A stretch of 64,000 nt of DNA from Methylocystis rosea SV97 (GCF_000372845.1 NZ_KB889963.1:1048127-1112126); one strand, 5' to 3'. Shown: positions 18,401 to 27,862, numbered from the stretch's first letter. The notes: generated from the sequence alone by a model not told the origin. Program-made: numbers and translations.

Positions 18401-21400
18401 ACGGCAAGCTCGATCGGAAGGCTTTGCCCGATCCGTCCGAAGCGGCTCAATCAGAAAGTCGTCAGCCGCTTCCTGGACCCGAAGCAATGCTGGCCGAACT
18501 TATCGCGGGCATCTTGCGCGTGGACCACGTCGGCGCCGATGACGACTTCTTCTTTCTCGGCGGCGACAGTATTTCCGCGATAAGCCTTTGTGCGGCGCTG
18601 CGTCGGCGCGGCGCCTTGTTGCGGCCGCGAGACATCTTCGAGTGCCGCAGCGTCGCGCGTATGGCGAAGGCGCTCGAGTCGAAGTCTGACGTGGCGCCCG
18701 CCGAAACTCTTGAGACCAACGAAATCAGCGAGTCAGAGCTAGACGCGTTGCGGGAGCGTTACGGCCCAATCGCCGCCGTGTTGCCTGCCTTGCCGTTACA
18801 AGAAGGACTGCTGTTCCACGCCCGGCTCGGCGAGCAAGCCAGCCGTTACAACGCTATCTCCCGCTTTGATTTCGAAGGGCCGCTTGATGTCGAAAGGCTC
18901 AAGGATGCGCTGGAGACGCTGCTCCGCCGTCACCCCCAGCTGGCCGCCATCTTCGACGTTCAAGAGGGCGCGGCGCTGCAAATCCTTCCGCTGCTCGATG
19001 AGGGTTCCAGTCTACGTCACTGGCCGTGGAAGCGTTGCAATCTCGACGCATGCGATGAAGAGCAGCAGTTCGCCGAACTCGATCGTCTCGAGCGGGCGGA
19101 GCTCGATCAAGAGTTTCTTGGGGTGGAGGCGCAGGAGCGGATGATGGCGCAGGCGACGCTCGTGCGCCTTGCCGCCGACAGGCATGTACTGCTCATCTGC
19201 TCGCATCATTTGATCGGCGACGGCTGGTCTTCAACGATCATGCTGCGAGAGCTGCTCGGCGCCTATGCGGGTCATGCGCTGCCGCCTCTCACTCCCGATT
19301 ATCAAACGGTCGTGCGTCGCCTCGCCAGCCGTGACCCGGTCCCGGCGCGTCTCGCCTGGCGAGAGGCGCTGCAGGGCGTTGCGCCGACATTGCTGTTTGA
19401 AGACACGAAGCGCTTGGACGCTATTCATGAGCTGCCGCTTAATCTTCGGCCCGGATTCCTGGAAGAGCTCGAGGCGCTGCGCCGCAGCCGCGGGCTGACG
19501 CTCAACACGTTGATGCAGGGCGTATGGGGCGCTTTCCTTGCAACAATGACGGGCCGCAACGACGTCGTCTTCGGGTCGCCAATGTCGGGCCGTTCCGAGG
19601 CGATCGAAGGCGTCGAATCCCACATCGGACTTTTCACCAACACGCTGCCGGTCCGCTTGCGGCTGCGCCCGGATCAGCCGCTGCTCGAGCAGCTTGCCAA
19701 TGTCCAGCAACGACAAATTCGCCTGCTGGAGCATGACGGCGTTGGGCTTGGTGAAATCCAAAGGCTGTGCGGCGTTTCAAACCTGTTCGACACATTGCTC
19801 GTGGTGGAGAATTATCCGGAAGACACGAATCTGTTCGCGGCGGACTTCGGCGGTCTGCGATGCGTCGGCGCCCGCAATCGCGGCTATACGCATTATCCTT
19901 TGACGCTGATGGTTCTGCCGGGCCGCGAACTGGAGCTGCGGCTCGAATATCGCGAAGGCGTCAAGGAGCCGGAGCGCATTGCCCGCCGTGTGACGAAACT
20001 GCTCGAACAGATCGTCGACCGACCCGACGCGCCGCTCTCTGCGATGCACGTTTTGCTCACCGACGAGCGTGATCTGCTCGCGCGCGTCAACACGACGAAG
20101 GTGGCGAATCATCCGAGCACCCTGTGCGAACTGCTGGCGGATCAGGCGCAGTGCACGCCGGACTCCATAGCGCTGGTCGACGGCGAGCATGCGCTGTCCT
20201 ACCGCGAGGTTCGGCGGCAAGTGACGGCGCTCGGACGCAACTTCGTGGCCACCGGCGTCACGGCCGGCGACATCGTCGCGATTGCGCTGCCGCGTTCTGT
20301 TCGACTCGTCATCGCGCTGATTGCCGCGCAAGAAGCGGGCGCCGCCTATCTGCCGCTCGACACCAGCTATCCGGAAGAACGTCTTGCGTACATGGTGCAG
20401 GACGCCCGACCTCGCCTCATCGTCACCACGTCTGAGCTGCAGGATCGCTTCGAGCGATTGGGCGCATCGCTCGTCTATGATGAGCTGTTGGATGGTCCGA
20501 ACGAAGACGCGGTGAAGACCGAGGCCCGTTCCCCAAGCCCCGAAGATGCGGCCTATGTCATCTATACCTCTGGCTCGACCGGTCGGCCTAAGGGCGTGAC
20601 GGTCTCCCACAAAGCCATCGTCAATCGTTTGCGCTGGATGCAGCACGAGTACCGATTGAGCGCCGACGACGTCATTTTGCAGAAGACGCCAAGCAGCTTC
20701 GATGTATCGGTATGGGAGTTCTTTTGGCCGCTGATAACGGGCGCGCGTCTCGTCGTCGCGCCGCCCGAAGCGCATCGCGATCCACGCGAGCTGCTTCGGC
20801 TCATTGAGGACCACCGGGTCAGCGTGATCCATTTCGTTCCGTCAATGCTCGCGACCTTCGTCGCGACGGCCAAATCCGAGTCCGGCCATGCGGCGGACTC
20901 CAGCAGTTTGCGTCTCGTCTTCTGCAGCGGCGAAGCGCTGTCAAAGGAATTGGTGCGGTCATACGAGACACTGTTCAGCGCGCCGCTGCATAATCTCTAC
21001 GGTCCGACAGAGGCCGCTGTCGACGTCACCTATCAACAGGCCTGCGGAGTAGGCGCAGAAGACGCTGCTGAGGCGGCCAGCGTTCCCATCGGGAGACCTG
21101 TGTGGAACACAGCCTTGCGGGTTCTCGACGGTTGGCTGCGGCCGACGCCGGTCGGAGTCGCTGGCGAACTTTATCTTTCTGGCGTCCAACTTGCCGATGG
21201 TTACCTCGGCCGCCCGTCGCTCACGGCCAGTCGTTTCGTCGCCGATCCTTTTGCGGACGGCGAGAGAATGTATCGCACAGGCGATATCGTCCGCTGGCTC
21301 GCGAACGGAACCGTCGAATACCTTGGTCGAGGCGACGACCAGATCAAGATCCGCGGTCAACGGATCGAACTCGGCGAAATCGAAAGCGTGCTGCTGGAGC

Positions 21401-22674
21401 AACCCGGCGTCGCGCAGGCCGCGGTCATAGCAAGAGCGACGGGCGAACGCGTCGGCGGCGGCGCCGATGAGCGTCAACTGATCGGCTATGTCGTTCCATC
21501 AATGGATGCGGAACTCGACGGCGAGGCGTTGCGCGGCGCGCTTTTACGTCGTCTCCCCGGCCATATGACTCCGACGGCTGTCGTCTGCCTGAAGGAATTT
21601 CCGCTGAACGCCAGCGGCAAACTGGACAGGAAGGCGTTGCCGGCGCCGGGAAGCGCGCTTCCTCGCCAAGGCCGCAAGCCGCTTCCGGGAATTGAGACGA
21701 CTCTTGCAGAAATATTCGCGCGCGTTCTCGGCGTCGATGCGGTCAACGCCGACGACGACTTCTTTGCACTCGGCGGACATTCCTTGCTCGCCATGCAGCT
21801 CGCCGCGGCGTTGGAGACGGAATTCAAGACGCCTGTCTCCGTCGGCGAAGTCATCGTCAATTCGAGCGTTGAGCGGCTTGCGCGCGCGCTTTTCGACGAA
21901 CAAGCGGGCGAAGAGCGCAAGGCGGGCTTCGGCGAAGTTCTGCATCTGCGCTCGGGCGCCGATGCGCCGCTGATCTGCATTCATCCAGCTTCCGGCTTTT
22001 CGTGGCAGTTCAGCGTCCTCACCCGCTATCTCCAAAGCGACTGCCCCGTGATCGGCCTCCAGTCGCCGCGGCCGAACGGAGTCATCGCCGTCTGCGATAC
22101 GATGGATGAGGTCTGCAAGAGACATCTCGAAACGATCCGCAGAATTCAGCCTCGTGGGCCTTACCGGCTGCTCGGCTATTCGCTTGGCGGCGTGGTGGCG
22201 CAGGCGATTGCTGTGCGACTCGTCGAAGAAGGCGACGTGGTCGACTTTCTCGGACTTCTCGACACCTATCCGCCAGAAATCCAGGACTGGAGCAGACCGC
22301 CGACGGAAGACGAAGAGCGCGAGATCGAGACGGAGCGCGCGCTGTTCATGAACGCCTCCAAAGACGCTCTCGACTCGGCCCTGGCGAAGGAAAAGGCCGA
22401 GATGTTCGGCAACATCATGAAGAACTATGAAGATTCAGTGCGTCTACTCTCCACGGCGAGGACGGCGCGCTATCCCGGAGCGGCAACGCTATTCGTAGCG
22501 AGGCGGACCTTGCCGCCGGGAATGGACGTCCAGGAGACCTGGCGTCCCTATGTGGGCCAGCTCAACGTCGTCGACCTGGACTGCGCCCACACGGACATAG
22601 TCTCTCCGCGCTCCCTGCAGGCTTTGGGGCCAATCCTCAACGACTTGCTGCGCGACATAGAGGCGAGGAGCTAG
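15472..22674 (+). CDS. Two-module NRPS, C-A-T-C-A-T-TE, catecholate siderophore synthetase
   Basis: A 2400-residue EntF-like synthetase. C1 (residues about 10-440) has HHLMVDG at 156-162. A1 (about 475-985) has YTSGSTGKPKG near 625. T1 has its Ser1033 in LGGDSIS. C2 has HHLIGDG at 1245-1251. A2 runs from about 1545 to 2050. T2 has Ser2104 in LGGHSLL. The thioesterase has Ser2237 in GYSLGG, with Asp2264 and His2373 as probable triad partners. Aligned by eye with EntF, A2 gives the pocket D-V-W-H-F-S-L-V-D-K, the serine code. A1 gives D-V-G-N-F-I-V-V-E-K, which I cannot assign; the Glu near the end could favour a basic amino acid. There is no epimerisation domain. EntB should deliver DHB to C1, and TE should oligomerise and release (DHB-X-Ser). 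It starts at GTG after GAGGGGAACG. It is followed 3 bp later by the exporter gene. Confidence 0.95.
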   Translation: MLLAPPLRPSLPIALELPLIAAQPGIWMGDQVSPTRNAFIVAQYVELNGDVDLESLRLAIRIGLSEADTIHARFIESEGRLSQIIPQRRNAGESPDPDVVDVSVEPDPEAAALAFMRADLAADLPLDGDALLYRHALIRLGETSNGERWFWYQRYHHLMVDGFSFTAIARRIADIYTALRRGKPLGDSPFTSFAEVVEEYQSYEGSKAQEADRLFWLDHAKKLPTPIALSQPSAKASQATDVSLALRRRISLPPDVMTAFETQGAAVRVSGVEMAMAAVFAYLHRMSGATRLTVGMPFMRRMGSIALFAAGPVVNVLPVQLSVAPSMVLSEAATALASELKAVRRRQRYEAEQLRRDLGLVGSDRSLYGPMLNLKMFDYRLDFHGVAGVTHQLASGPVEDMEVDLYVDDGRLTIDLVANCDRYDEQDLELHAERLACLVERLAEDPKLAIGAAPLLTEGERALIGSANDTAKDVPRLTLCDMLAAQAAKTPDAIALVDADHTLTYREVRRQVSRFAQMLADAGVIAEDHVAIALPRTVHLSLAIMAVLETGAAYLPLDINYPDERLAYMAEDAAPRVIITTETLRSRFESMGPVLIFDELAPGVEEHPSAPKTTLTLGHPAYIIYTSGSTGKPKGVVVSHGAVVNLLCWLQDEYSLNADDVVLQKTPCSFDVSVGEFFWPLTCGARLVMAPEDVDRDPEALLQVIRDYQVTTMNFVPSLLAAFVAGVRATANAARDAVSVRAVFCIGEALSKELAEAFEMLFHAPLHNVYGPTEATVEVTYQPAFGQALASARGPGVPIGRPLWNTGLRILDARLRPAPIGVAGDLYLAGSQLAQGYWRRASLTASRFVADPEADGERMYRTGDIARWLPDGTVDYLGRRDDQLKIRGQRIELGEIESALRDQPGVGRAAVIARIFGCGHASALASDARQLIGYVTPATRGGELYGDALRAALSTRLPAYMTPVAIVVLEEFPLSANGKLDRKALPDPSEAAQSESRQPLPGPEAMLAELIAGILRVDHVGADDDFFFLGGDSISAISLCAALRRRGALLRPRDIFECRSVARMAKALESKSDVAPAETLETNEISESELDALRERYGPIAAVLPALPLQEGLLFHARLGEQASRYNAISRFDFEGPLDVERLKDALETLLRRHPQLAAIFDVQEGAALQILPLLDEGSSLRHWPWKRCNLDACDEEQQFAELDRLERAELDQEFLGVEAQERMMAQATLVRLAADRHVLLICSHHLIGDGWSSTIMLRELLGAYAGHALPPLTPDYQTVVRRLASRDPVPARLAWREALQGVAPTLLFEDTKRLDAIHELPLNLRPGFLEELEALRRSRGLTLNTLMQGVWGAFLATMTGRNDVVFGSPMSGRSEAIEGVESHIGLFTNTLPVRLRLRPDQPLLEQLANVQQRQIRLLEHDGVGLGEIQRLCGVSNLFDTLLVVENYPEDTNLFAADFGGLRCVGARNRGYTHYPLTLMVLPGRELELRLEYREGVKEPERIARRVTKLLEQIVDRPDAPLSAMHVLLTDERDLLARVNTTKVANHPSTLCELLADQAQCTPDSIALVDGEHALSYREVRRQVTALGRNFVATGVTAGDIVAIALPRSVRLVIALIAAQEAGAAYLPLDTSYPEERLAYMVQDARPRLIVTTSELQDRFERLGASLVYDELLDGPNEDAVKTEARSPSPEDAAYVIYTSGSTGRPKGVTVSHKAIVNRLRWMQHEYRLSADDVILQKTPSSFDVSVWEFFWPLITGARLVVAPPEAHRDPRELLRLIEDHRVSVIHFVPSMLATFVATAKSESGHAADSSSLRLVFCSGEALSKELVRSYETLFSAPLHNLYGPTEAAVDVTYQQACGVGAEDAAEAASVPIGRPVWNTALRVLDGWLRPTPVGVAGELYLSGVQLADGYLGRPSLTASRFVADPFADGERMYRTGDIVRWLANGTVEYLGRGDDQIKIRGQRIELGEIESVLLEQPGVAQAAVIARATGERVGGGADERQLIGYVVPSMDAELDGEALRGALLRRLPGHMTPTAVVCLKEFPLNASGKLDRKALPAPGSALPRQGRKPLPGIETTLAEIFARVLGVDAVNADDDFFALGGHSLLAMQLAAALETEFKTPVSVGEVIVNSSVERLARALFDEQAGEERKAGFGEVLHLRSGADAPLICIHPASGFSWQFSVLTRYLQSDCPVIGLQSPRPNGVIAVCDTMDEVCKRHLETIRRIQPRGPYRLLGYSLGGVVAQAIAVRLVEEGDVVDFLGLLDTYPPEIQDWSRPPTEDEEREIETERALFMNASKDALDSALAKEKAEMFGNIMKNYEDSVRLLSTARTARYPGAATLFVARRTLPPGMDVQETWRPYVGQLNVVDLDCAHTDIVSPRSLQALGPILNDLLRDIEARS

Positions 22675-22676
22675 GG

Positions 22677-24080
22677 ATGGACACTCAGCCCTCCGCAGAA
22701 GCGTCGCAAAAGACACGCAACGAAGGCCATGCCGTGTCGTCGGGTTCATCTCGTGATCCGGCGGGCGCCGTCGTCAAGAACAAATCTACTCTGCTGTTGG
22801 ACCTCAGCCTGCTGCGCGACAATGCAGCATTTCGCACCGTCGTCATTGCGCGAACCCTGTCGGTGTTTTCGCTGGGCATGCTGACAGTGGCGGTCCCAGT
22901 TCAAATCCAGGAATTGACCGGCTCGCCTATGCAGGTCGGAATATCCATGGCGCTCGGCGGCGGCGGCGCCTTCGCCGGGCTGTTGGCGGGCGGGGTGCTC
23001 GCCGATCGGTGGGATAGACGCAAGCTCATCCTTTTTGCGCGGTCGGTGTGCGGCATTGGCTTCGCCGCGCTCGCCGTCAATGGCTTCAGCTCGTCGCCAT
23101 CAGTGCTGGCGATCTATGCGTTGGCGTTGTGGGACGGATTTTTCAGCGCGCTTGGCGTTACTGCGCTGCTCGCCGCCACGCCTTTTCTCGTCGGCCGCGA
23201 AAATCTTGGCGCTGCCGGCCAGTTCAACATGCTGACGGTCCGCATGGGCGGAATCCTCTCTCCGGCGATCGGCGGGCTGGTGATTGCGTCTTTCGGCGTG
23301 GGCTGGAATTATCTCGCAGCCGCGATCGGCGCGCTGCTGACCGTCGCTCAGCTCATGCGGCTTCCGCCGATGCCTCCCGCCAGACGCGAACCGCAGCACC
23401 CCCTACGTGCGCTTGGGGCCGGCGTAGGCTATCTTTTCGTTAACAGGCTCGTCGGCGCCGTCGTCGCAGTGGGCGCGCTTGTTAGTCTCGGCGGCGGCGT
23501 TCGCATTCTCTTGCCGGCGCTTGCCGAGGACGTATACCGCGTCGGGCCGTCGGCGGTGGGGATGATGTATGCCGCTGCGCCGCTTGGTGCGACGGCGGCC
23601 GCCTTAACGGGCGGTTGGCTCGGCGGCTTTGCGCGTTCCGGAGCGCTACTGTTCGCAAGCGGCGCGGCGGCTTTCGTCGCGCTCGGGTCGCTCGGATTTA
23701 TCAGCGATCCTGTCGTCGCCTTTGTGGCGCTCGCGGGCTTTGGCTATTTGAGCTCGATCGCATCGCTTCTGCAGTTCACTCTTGTCCAACGCCACACGCC
23801 GGAACATTTGTTGGGCCGGGTCAATGGTCTATGGGCCGCCCAGGCGGTCACCGGCGACGCCTTTGGCGCGCTTGCGCTTGGAGGCCTGACTCGTGTTTTT
23901 CCGCTGACGTCAGCCATTCTCATTTTCAGCCTTGTCGCGCTTCTTTCGAGCGGGGCGATGGCGATCGGATTTCGTTCCCTTCGTCTCGCCTCGTCAAAGA
24001 GGAGCGAGGATTTGCCTTCGACGAGCGCCGAAACGAGCGAACGGCCGCAGCCTCAACTCTCGAAGACCGAGAAAGCTTGA
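22677..24080 (+). CDS. EntS-type MFS siderophore exporter
   Basis: A 467-residue major-facilitator protein with about 12 membrane helices. The loop between helices 2 and 3 carries the MFS motif GGVLADRWDRRKL, and the family sequence around VPVQIQELTGSPMQVG matches EntS-like enterobactin exporters. An N-terminal cytoplasmic tail of about 45 residues and a charged C-terminal tail (SSKRSEDLPSTSAETSERP) are longer than usual. The ATG follows the NRPS stop by 2 bp, with GAGGAGCTAGGG as ribosome site inside the NRPS end, so it is co-transcribed. It should export the finished siderophore across the inner membrane. Confidence 0.9.
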   Translation: MDTQPSAEASQKTRNEGHAVSSGSSRDPAGAVVKNKSTLLLDLSLLRDNAAFRTVVIARTLSVFSLGMLTVAVPVQIQELTGSPMQVGISMALGGGGAFAGLLAGGVLADRWDRRKLILFARSVCGIGFAALAVNGFSSSPSVLAIYALALWDGFFSALGVTALLAATPFLVGRENLGAAGQFNMLTVRMGGILSPAIGGLVIASFGVGWNYLAAAIGALLTVAQLMRLPPMPPARREPQHPLRALGAGVGYLFVNRLVGAVVAVGALVSLGGGVRILLPALAEDVYRVGPSAVGMMYAAAPLGATAAALTGGWLGGFARSGALLFASGAAAFVALGSLGFISDPVVAFVALAGFGYLSSIASLLQFTLVQRHTPEHLLGRVNGLWAAQAVTGDAFGALALGGLTRVFPLTSAILIFSLVALLSSGAMAIGFRSLRLASSKRSEDLPSTSAETSERPQPQLSKTEKA

Positions 24081-24148
24081 TGTGCACGCCGCGCATGTAA
24101 ACGACGCTTTTTGATGAAGAACGAAATCGATAGCGATAGAGGTGCGAC

Positions 24149-25339
24149 ATGAATGCGATTAATCTTGCTCCTTCAGCTTCGACCATTGAAGCCAATCCCA
24201 GCTTTGTGTTCACTTCGCCGCACCGAAGCATCAAGGCATTCGGCGTTGCCGAGAGAATTTGCCTTTCGGCGTGCGGCGCGGCGCATTCGGACAGTTTCCT
24301 GCAGACGGCCGTGCAGGGCGCAATCAATCGGGCGCGGCAGGCCGGACAGGCGAATCCCATCGTTGCGGGCGCCATTCCTTTCGACATAAGGCAGCCCTGC
24401 TCATTGTTCGTGCCGATGAGTTATACGGATTTCGCAAGAGAGTCGCTGATGGTCGAGGAGCCAGGCTTGGAGCGGGCGCCCACGGTGCTCGGCATGCGTA
24501 GCCTCCCCGACAAGGACGCATTCAAAGACGCCGTCACGCGCGCTATCACAAGCTTTCGCGCCGGTAAAATGTCGAAAGCGGTTCTATCCCGCATCCTTGA
24601 AATCGAACTCGCGCGACCGGTCGACGTCACAGCGATCTTGAACGCCTTGGTGAAGCAAAATCCCAGCGGCTATCATTTCAAGGCGCCTTTGGGCGATGGG
24701 GCGATATTGCTTGGCGCAAGTCCTGAGCTCCTGATCCGAAAGGACGGCGCCGCCATTCGCTCCAATCCCTTGGCCGGTTCGGCCAAACGCAGATCGGACC
24801 CGGAAGAGGATCGGCTGGCGAGCCGCAAGCTGTTGCAGTCGAACAAGGACAATTTCGAGCACAGGCTTGTTGTGGATGAAATACAGGAAGCGCTGGAGCC
24901 CGTATGCAAAGCTCTAACGACGCCCACTGAGCCAGCGCTCATGAACACGTCGACGATGTGGCATCTCTCGACATTGATCACCGGCGAGCTGGCGAACCAC
25001 CACACCTCGGCGCTTCAACTTGCTTGCCGTCTGCATCCGACGCCAGCGGTCTGCGGCTATCCAACCGCTGAGTCGCGGTCGTTGATTGGCGCCCTCGAGC
25101 CATTCGACCGCGGCGTTTTCAGCGGCGCCGTCGGATGGTGCGATTCAGAGGGTAATGGCGAATGGGCGGTGGCGATAAGGTGCGGAACGGTTCACGACAA
25201 AGCCATCCGACTCTTTGCCGGCGCCGGTATCGTCGAAGCTTCTGATCCAGAATCCGAATGGGCGGAAACTGAAGCCAAGTTAGGCACGATGCTGCGCGCC
25301 TTCGGAATAGAAACGGGGGAGCGCCCCGCATGCCGATAG
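24149..25339 (+). CDS. entC: Isochorismate synthase
   Basis: A 396-residue chorismate-binding enzyme that converts chorismate to isochorismate, the first committed step to 2,3-dihydroxybenzoate. The conserved core is visible: LGASPELLIRKDG, SNPLAGSAKR, HRLVVDEIQEALEP, the STMWHLST segment, RLHPTPAVCGYP, the FDRGVFSGAVGW loop and the C-terminal LFAGAGIVEASDPESEWAET. Length matches EntC/DhbC. The ATG is preceded by GATAGAGGTGCGAC. It opens the entCEBA block after a 68-bp gap, which may hold an internal promoter. Its last 10 bp overlap entE. Confidence 0.95.
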   Translation: MNAINLAPSASTIEANPSFVFTSPHRSIKAFGVAERICLSACGAAHSDSFLQTAVQGAINRARQAGQANPIVAGAIPFDIRQPCSLFVPMSYTDFARESLMVEEPGLERAPTVLGMRSLPDKDAFKDAVTRAITSFRAGKMSKAVLSRILEIELARPVDVTAILNALVKQNPSGYHFKAPLGDGAILLGASPELLIRKDGAAIRSNPLAGSAKRRSDPEEDRLASRKLLQSNKDNFEHRLVVDEIQEALEPVCKALTTPTEPALMNTSTMWHLSTLITGELANHHTSALQLACRLHPTPAVCGYPTAESRSLIGALEPFDRGVFSGAVGWCDSEGNGEWAVAIRCGTVHDKAIRLFAGAGIVEASDPESEWAETEAKLGTMLRAFGIETGERPACR

Positions 25340-26955
25340 AGTTCACGCCCTGGCCCGACGCCTTCGCCCGCAGATACCGCGACAAGGGTTATTGGCGCGG
25401 CGAGCCGCTGACCCAGATTTTGCAGCGCGCCTGCCATCCTCATCCTGACGCGGCCGCGCTCATTTGCGGCGAGCGACATCTCACTTACGCTGAGTTGGAC
25501 GCTAAGTCCTCGCGACTTGCGTCTAGCCTCATGCGGCGCGGAATAGAGCAGGGCGATACGGCGCTCGTTCAACTTCCCAACGTCGCCGAGTTTTACATCG
25601 TCTTTTTTGCGCTGCTCAAAATGGGAGTGGCGCCGGTCAATGCGCTGTTCAGCCACGATAGGCAGGAGATGACGGCCTATGCGCAGCAGCTTCAGCCCAG
25701 GCTTCTCATCGCGTCCGCCGAACATCGTCTCTTCGCGGATGGCGTCTATGTCACAGGCTTGCGGAGCTTCGCGCCGGCGTTAAGCGTCATCGCGATCCAC
25801 GGACGTACTGGATATGCTGAAAACCTTGAGTCGCTGTGGGAATGTGACTCAGACGGCGCGGAGGACGAACCGCGCCCGTCTGCGGCCGATCAGGTGGCGT
25901 TTTTCCAATTGTCGGGAGGCAGCACCGGCGTTCCCAAGCTCATTCCACGCACCCATGACGATTACTTCTACAGCGTCCGGAGAAGTGCGGAAATCTGCGG
26001 TCTGACGGCGGAGAGCCGCTACCTGTGCGCGCTACCCGCGCCGCATAATTATCCGCTCAGTTCGCCCGGCGCGCTCGGCGTCTTTCACGTCGGCGGAACA
26101 GTGGTGATGGCGCGAAATCCGAGCGCGGATCTCTGCTTCGATCTCATTCGCCGTCACAAGGTGAACTTCACGGCCATCGTTCCGACAATCGCTACGTTAT
26201 GGCTTGACGCGGCCGCCGCCAACGACTCTCGCCAAGCGCCGAATCTCACAGTGATGCAGGTCGGCGGCGCGCGACTGAGCGAAACGGTCGCCCGCCGAAT
26301 TGTCGCCGTATTCGGCTGTCGGCTGCAGCAGGTTTTCGGCATGGCGGAGGGGCTCGTCAACTACACGCGTCTCGATGATGCGCCCGAGCGCATTTTCACG
26401 ACTCAAGGCCGGCCGATGAGTCCCGATGATGAGCTGAAAGTCGTCGATGCAGATGGCGAAGAGGTCGCCGCGGGCGAAGTCGGAGAGCTGCTGACTCGCG
26501 GTCCCTACACGATCCGGGGGTACTATCGCTGTCCCGAATACAACGCCCGCGCTTTCGATGAAGATGGTTTCTATCGCACAGGCGATCTCGTCGTGATGAC
26601 GGCGGACGGCGATGTGAAAGTCGAGGGCCGCAAGAAGGATCAGATCAACCGGGGCGGCGAGAAGATTCCCGCTGAAGAGATCGAGAATGTGCTGCTTCAG
26701 CACGAAGCTGTGGTCCACGCGGCTCTTATTTCCATGCCTGACGCCGTTATGGGGGAGAAAAGTTGCGCTTACATTGTCACGAGCGACGCGGCGCTAAGGC
26801 CGATCGCCTTGCGCAAGCACCTTCGCAGCCAGGGTGTCGCTGAATTCAAAGTCCCTGACCGTTTTGAGTTCGTCGATCAAATGCCGCTTACCGCCTTTGG
26901 GAAGGTCGACAAGCAAACGCTGCGCGACGACATCCAGGCAAAGCTCAACGCCTAA
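25330..26955 (+). CDS. entE: 2,3-dihydroxybenzoate-AMP ligase
   Basis: A 541-residue stand-alone adenylation enzyme that activates 2,3-dihydroxybenzoate and loads it on the aryl carrier domain of EntB. Motifs in order: the phosphate loop LSGGSTGVPKLIPRTH, the aryl-acid pocket ALPAPHNYPLSSPG (the Asn in HNYP is the residue that binds the 2-hydroxyl in DhbE/EntE), QQVFGMAEGLVNYT, YRTGDLV, the hinge GRKKDQINRGGEKIPAEEIE and the catalytic Lys near LTAFGKVDK. Its start overlaps the end of entC by 10 bp and gives the usual MPIEFTPWP N terminus. Confidence 0.96.
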   Translation: MPIEFTPWPDAFARRYRDKGYWRGEPLTQILQRACHPHPDAAALICGERHLTYAELDAKSSRLASSLMRRGIEQGDTALVQLPNVAEFYIVFFALLKMGVAPVNALFSHDRQEMTAYAQQLQPRLLIASAEHRLFADGVYVTGLRSFAPALSVIAIHGRTGYAENLESLWECDSDGAEDEPRPSAADQVAFFQLSGGSTGVPKLIPRTHDDYFYSVRRSAEICGLTAESRYLCALPAPHNYPLSSPGALGVFHVGGTVVMARNPSADLCFDLIRRHKVNFTAIVPTIATLWLDAAAANDSRQAPNLTVMQVGGARLSETVARRIVAVFGCRLQQVFGMAEGLVNYTRLDDAPERIFTTQGRPMSPDDELKVVDADGEEVAAGEVGELLTRGPYTIRGYYRCPEYNARAFDEDGFYRTGDLVVMTADGDVKVEGRKKDQINRGGEKIPAEEIENVLLQHEAVVHAALISMPDAVMGEKSCAYIVTSDAALRPIALRKHLRSQGVAEFKVPDRFEFVDQMPLTAFGKVDKQTLRDDIQAKLNA

Positions 26956-26974
26956 ACGCAAACAGGAATTGACC

Positions 26975-27862
26975 ATGGCCATACAGTCCCTTGCATCCTA
27001 CGCAATGCCGGGCCCGGACTCCTTCCGAATAAACAAAGTCAATTGGAGTTTTGCGCCCGAGCGCGCGGCGCTGCTGATCCACGACATGCAAGACTATTTC
27101 GTCGGCTTCTACGGCGAGGAAAGTCCACTCGTCGATCAGCTCATCTCAAATATTCGAAGGCTGCGCGCCTTTTTCAGGGCCCACGGCGCCCCGGTGATCT
27201 ATACGGCTCAGCCCATTGAACAGAGCCACGAAGATCGCGGATTGCTGAATGATATGTGGGGATCTGGTCTGAACGCCCAACCGCACAGACGCAAAATTGT
27301 TGAGCCTCTATTGCCGGATGCAGGGGAGACCGTGCTGACGAAGTGGCGCTACAGCGCCTTCAAGCGTTCGTCCCTGGCCGAGATGATGAAGGACATGGGC
27401 AGAGATCAACTCGCGATCTGCGGCGTCTACGGCCACATCGGTTGTCTGACGACGGCGCTCGACGCCTTCATGCATGACATTAAGCCTTTTATGATCGCCG
27501 ACGCTATCGGCGATTTCTCCCTCGACGATCATCTCATGACTTTGAATTATGTCGCCGGACGCTGCGGCATGGTGGTCGGCGTCGATGACGTGCTCGCCGC
27601 GCGAAACACGCATTCTGCGCCGCTGACCAGAGAAGACCTCAAGAAGCAGCTCTTGTCGGCGCTCGACGTCGAGGAATCAGAATTCGACCCCGACGAAAAC
27701 CTTATCGATTACGGCCTCGACTCGGTGCGAGTCATGATGCTGGTCACGGAATGGCGCAAGCTCGGCATAAATGTGGGTTTTGACGAGTTGGCGAAAAAGC
27801 CGACCTTGAATGGCTGGTGGGACATCATCGATCGCCGGCTCGCCGCTGTCGTCTCCGCGTGA
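26975..27862 (+). CDS. entB: Isochorismatase with aryl carrier domain
   Basis: A 295-residue bifunctional protein. The N-terminal isochorismatase domain (to about 215) has the catalytic Asp in LIHDMQDYFVGFY, TKWRYSAFKRS and the GVYGHIGCLTTALDAFM segment; it hydrolyses the enol-pyruvyl group of isochorismate. The C-terminal aryl carrier domain has the phosphopantetheine Ser250 in YGLDSVR, and should present DHB to C1 of the NRPS. The start chosen is ATG 26975 (MAIQSLASYAMP), as in EntB; the longer open frame upstream lies within entE. No 4'-phosphopantetheinyl transferase gene is in the window. Confidence 0.96.
   Translation: MAIQSLASYAMPGPDSFRINKVNWSFAPERAALLIHDMQDYFVGFYGEESPLVDQLISNIRRLRAFFRAHGAPVIYTAQPIEQSHEDRGLLNDMWGSGLNAQPHRRKIVEPLLPDAGETVLTKWRYSAFKRSSLAEMMKDMGRDQLAICGVYGHIGCLTTALDAFMHDIKPFMIADAIGDFSLDDHLMTLNYVAGRCGMVVGVDDVLAARNTHSAPLTREDLKKQLLSALDVEESEFDPDENLIDYGLDSVRVMMLVTEWRKLGINVGFDELAKKPTLNGWWDIIDRRLAAVVSA

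Noticed and set aside
18480..18780. Epimerisation domain after the first carrier domain, suggested by the GGDSI carrier motif
   Set aside because: Only one HHxxxDG-containing domain lies between T1 and A2, and it continues as an ordinary condensation domain with LPLQEGLLFHA; there is no room for a separate E domain.
19777..20832. 351-codon minus-strand frame inside the NRPS
   Set aside because: It lies fully opposite C2/A2; composition is typical of an antisense shadow.
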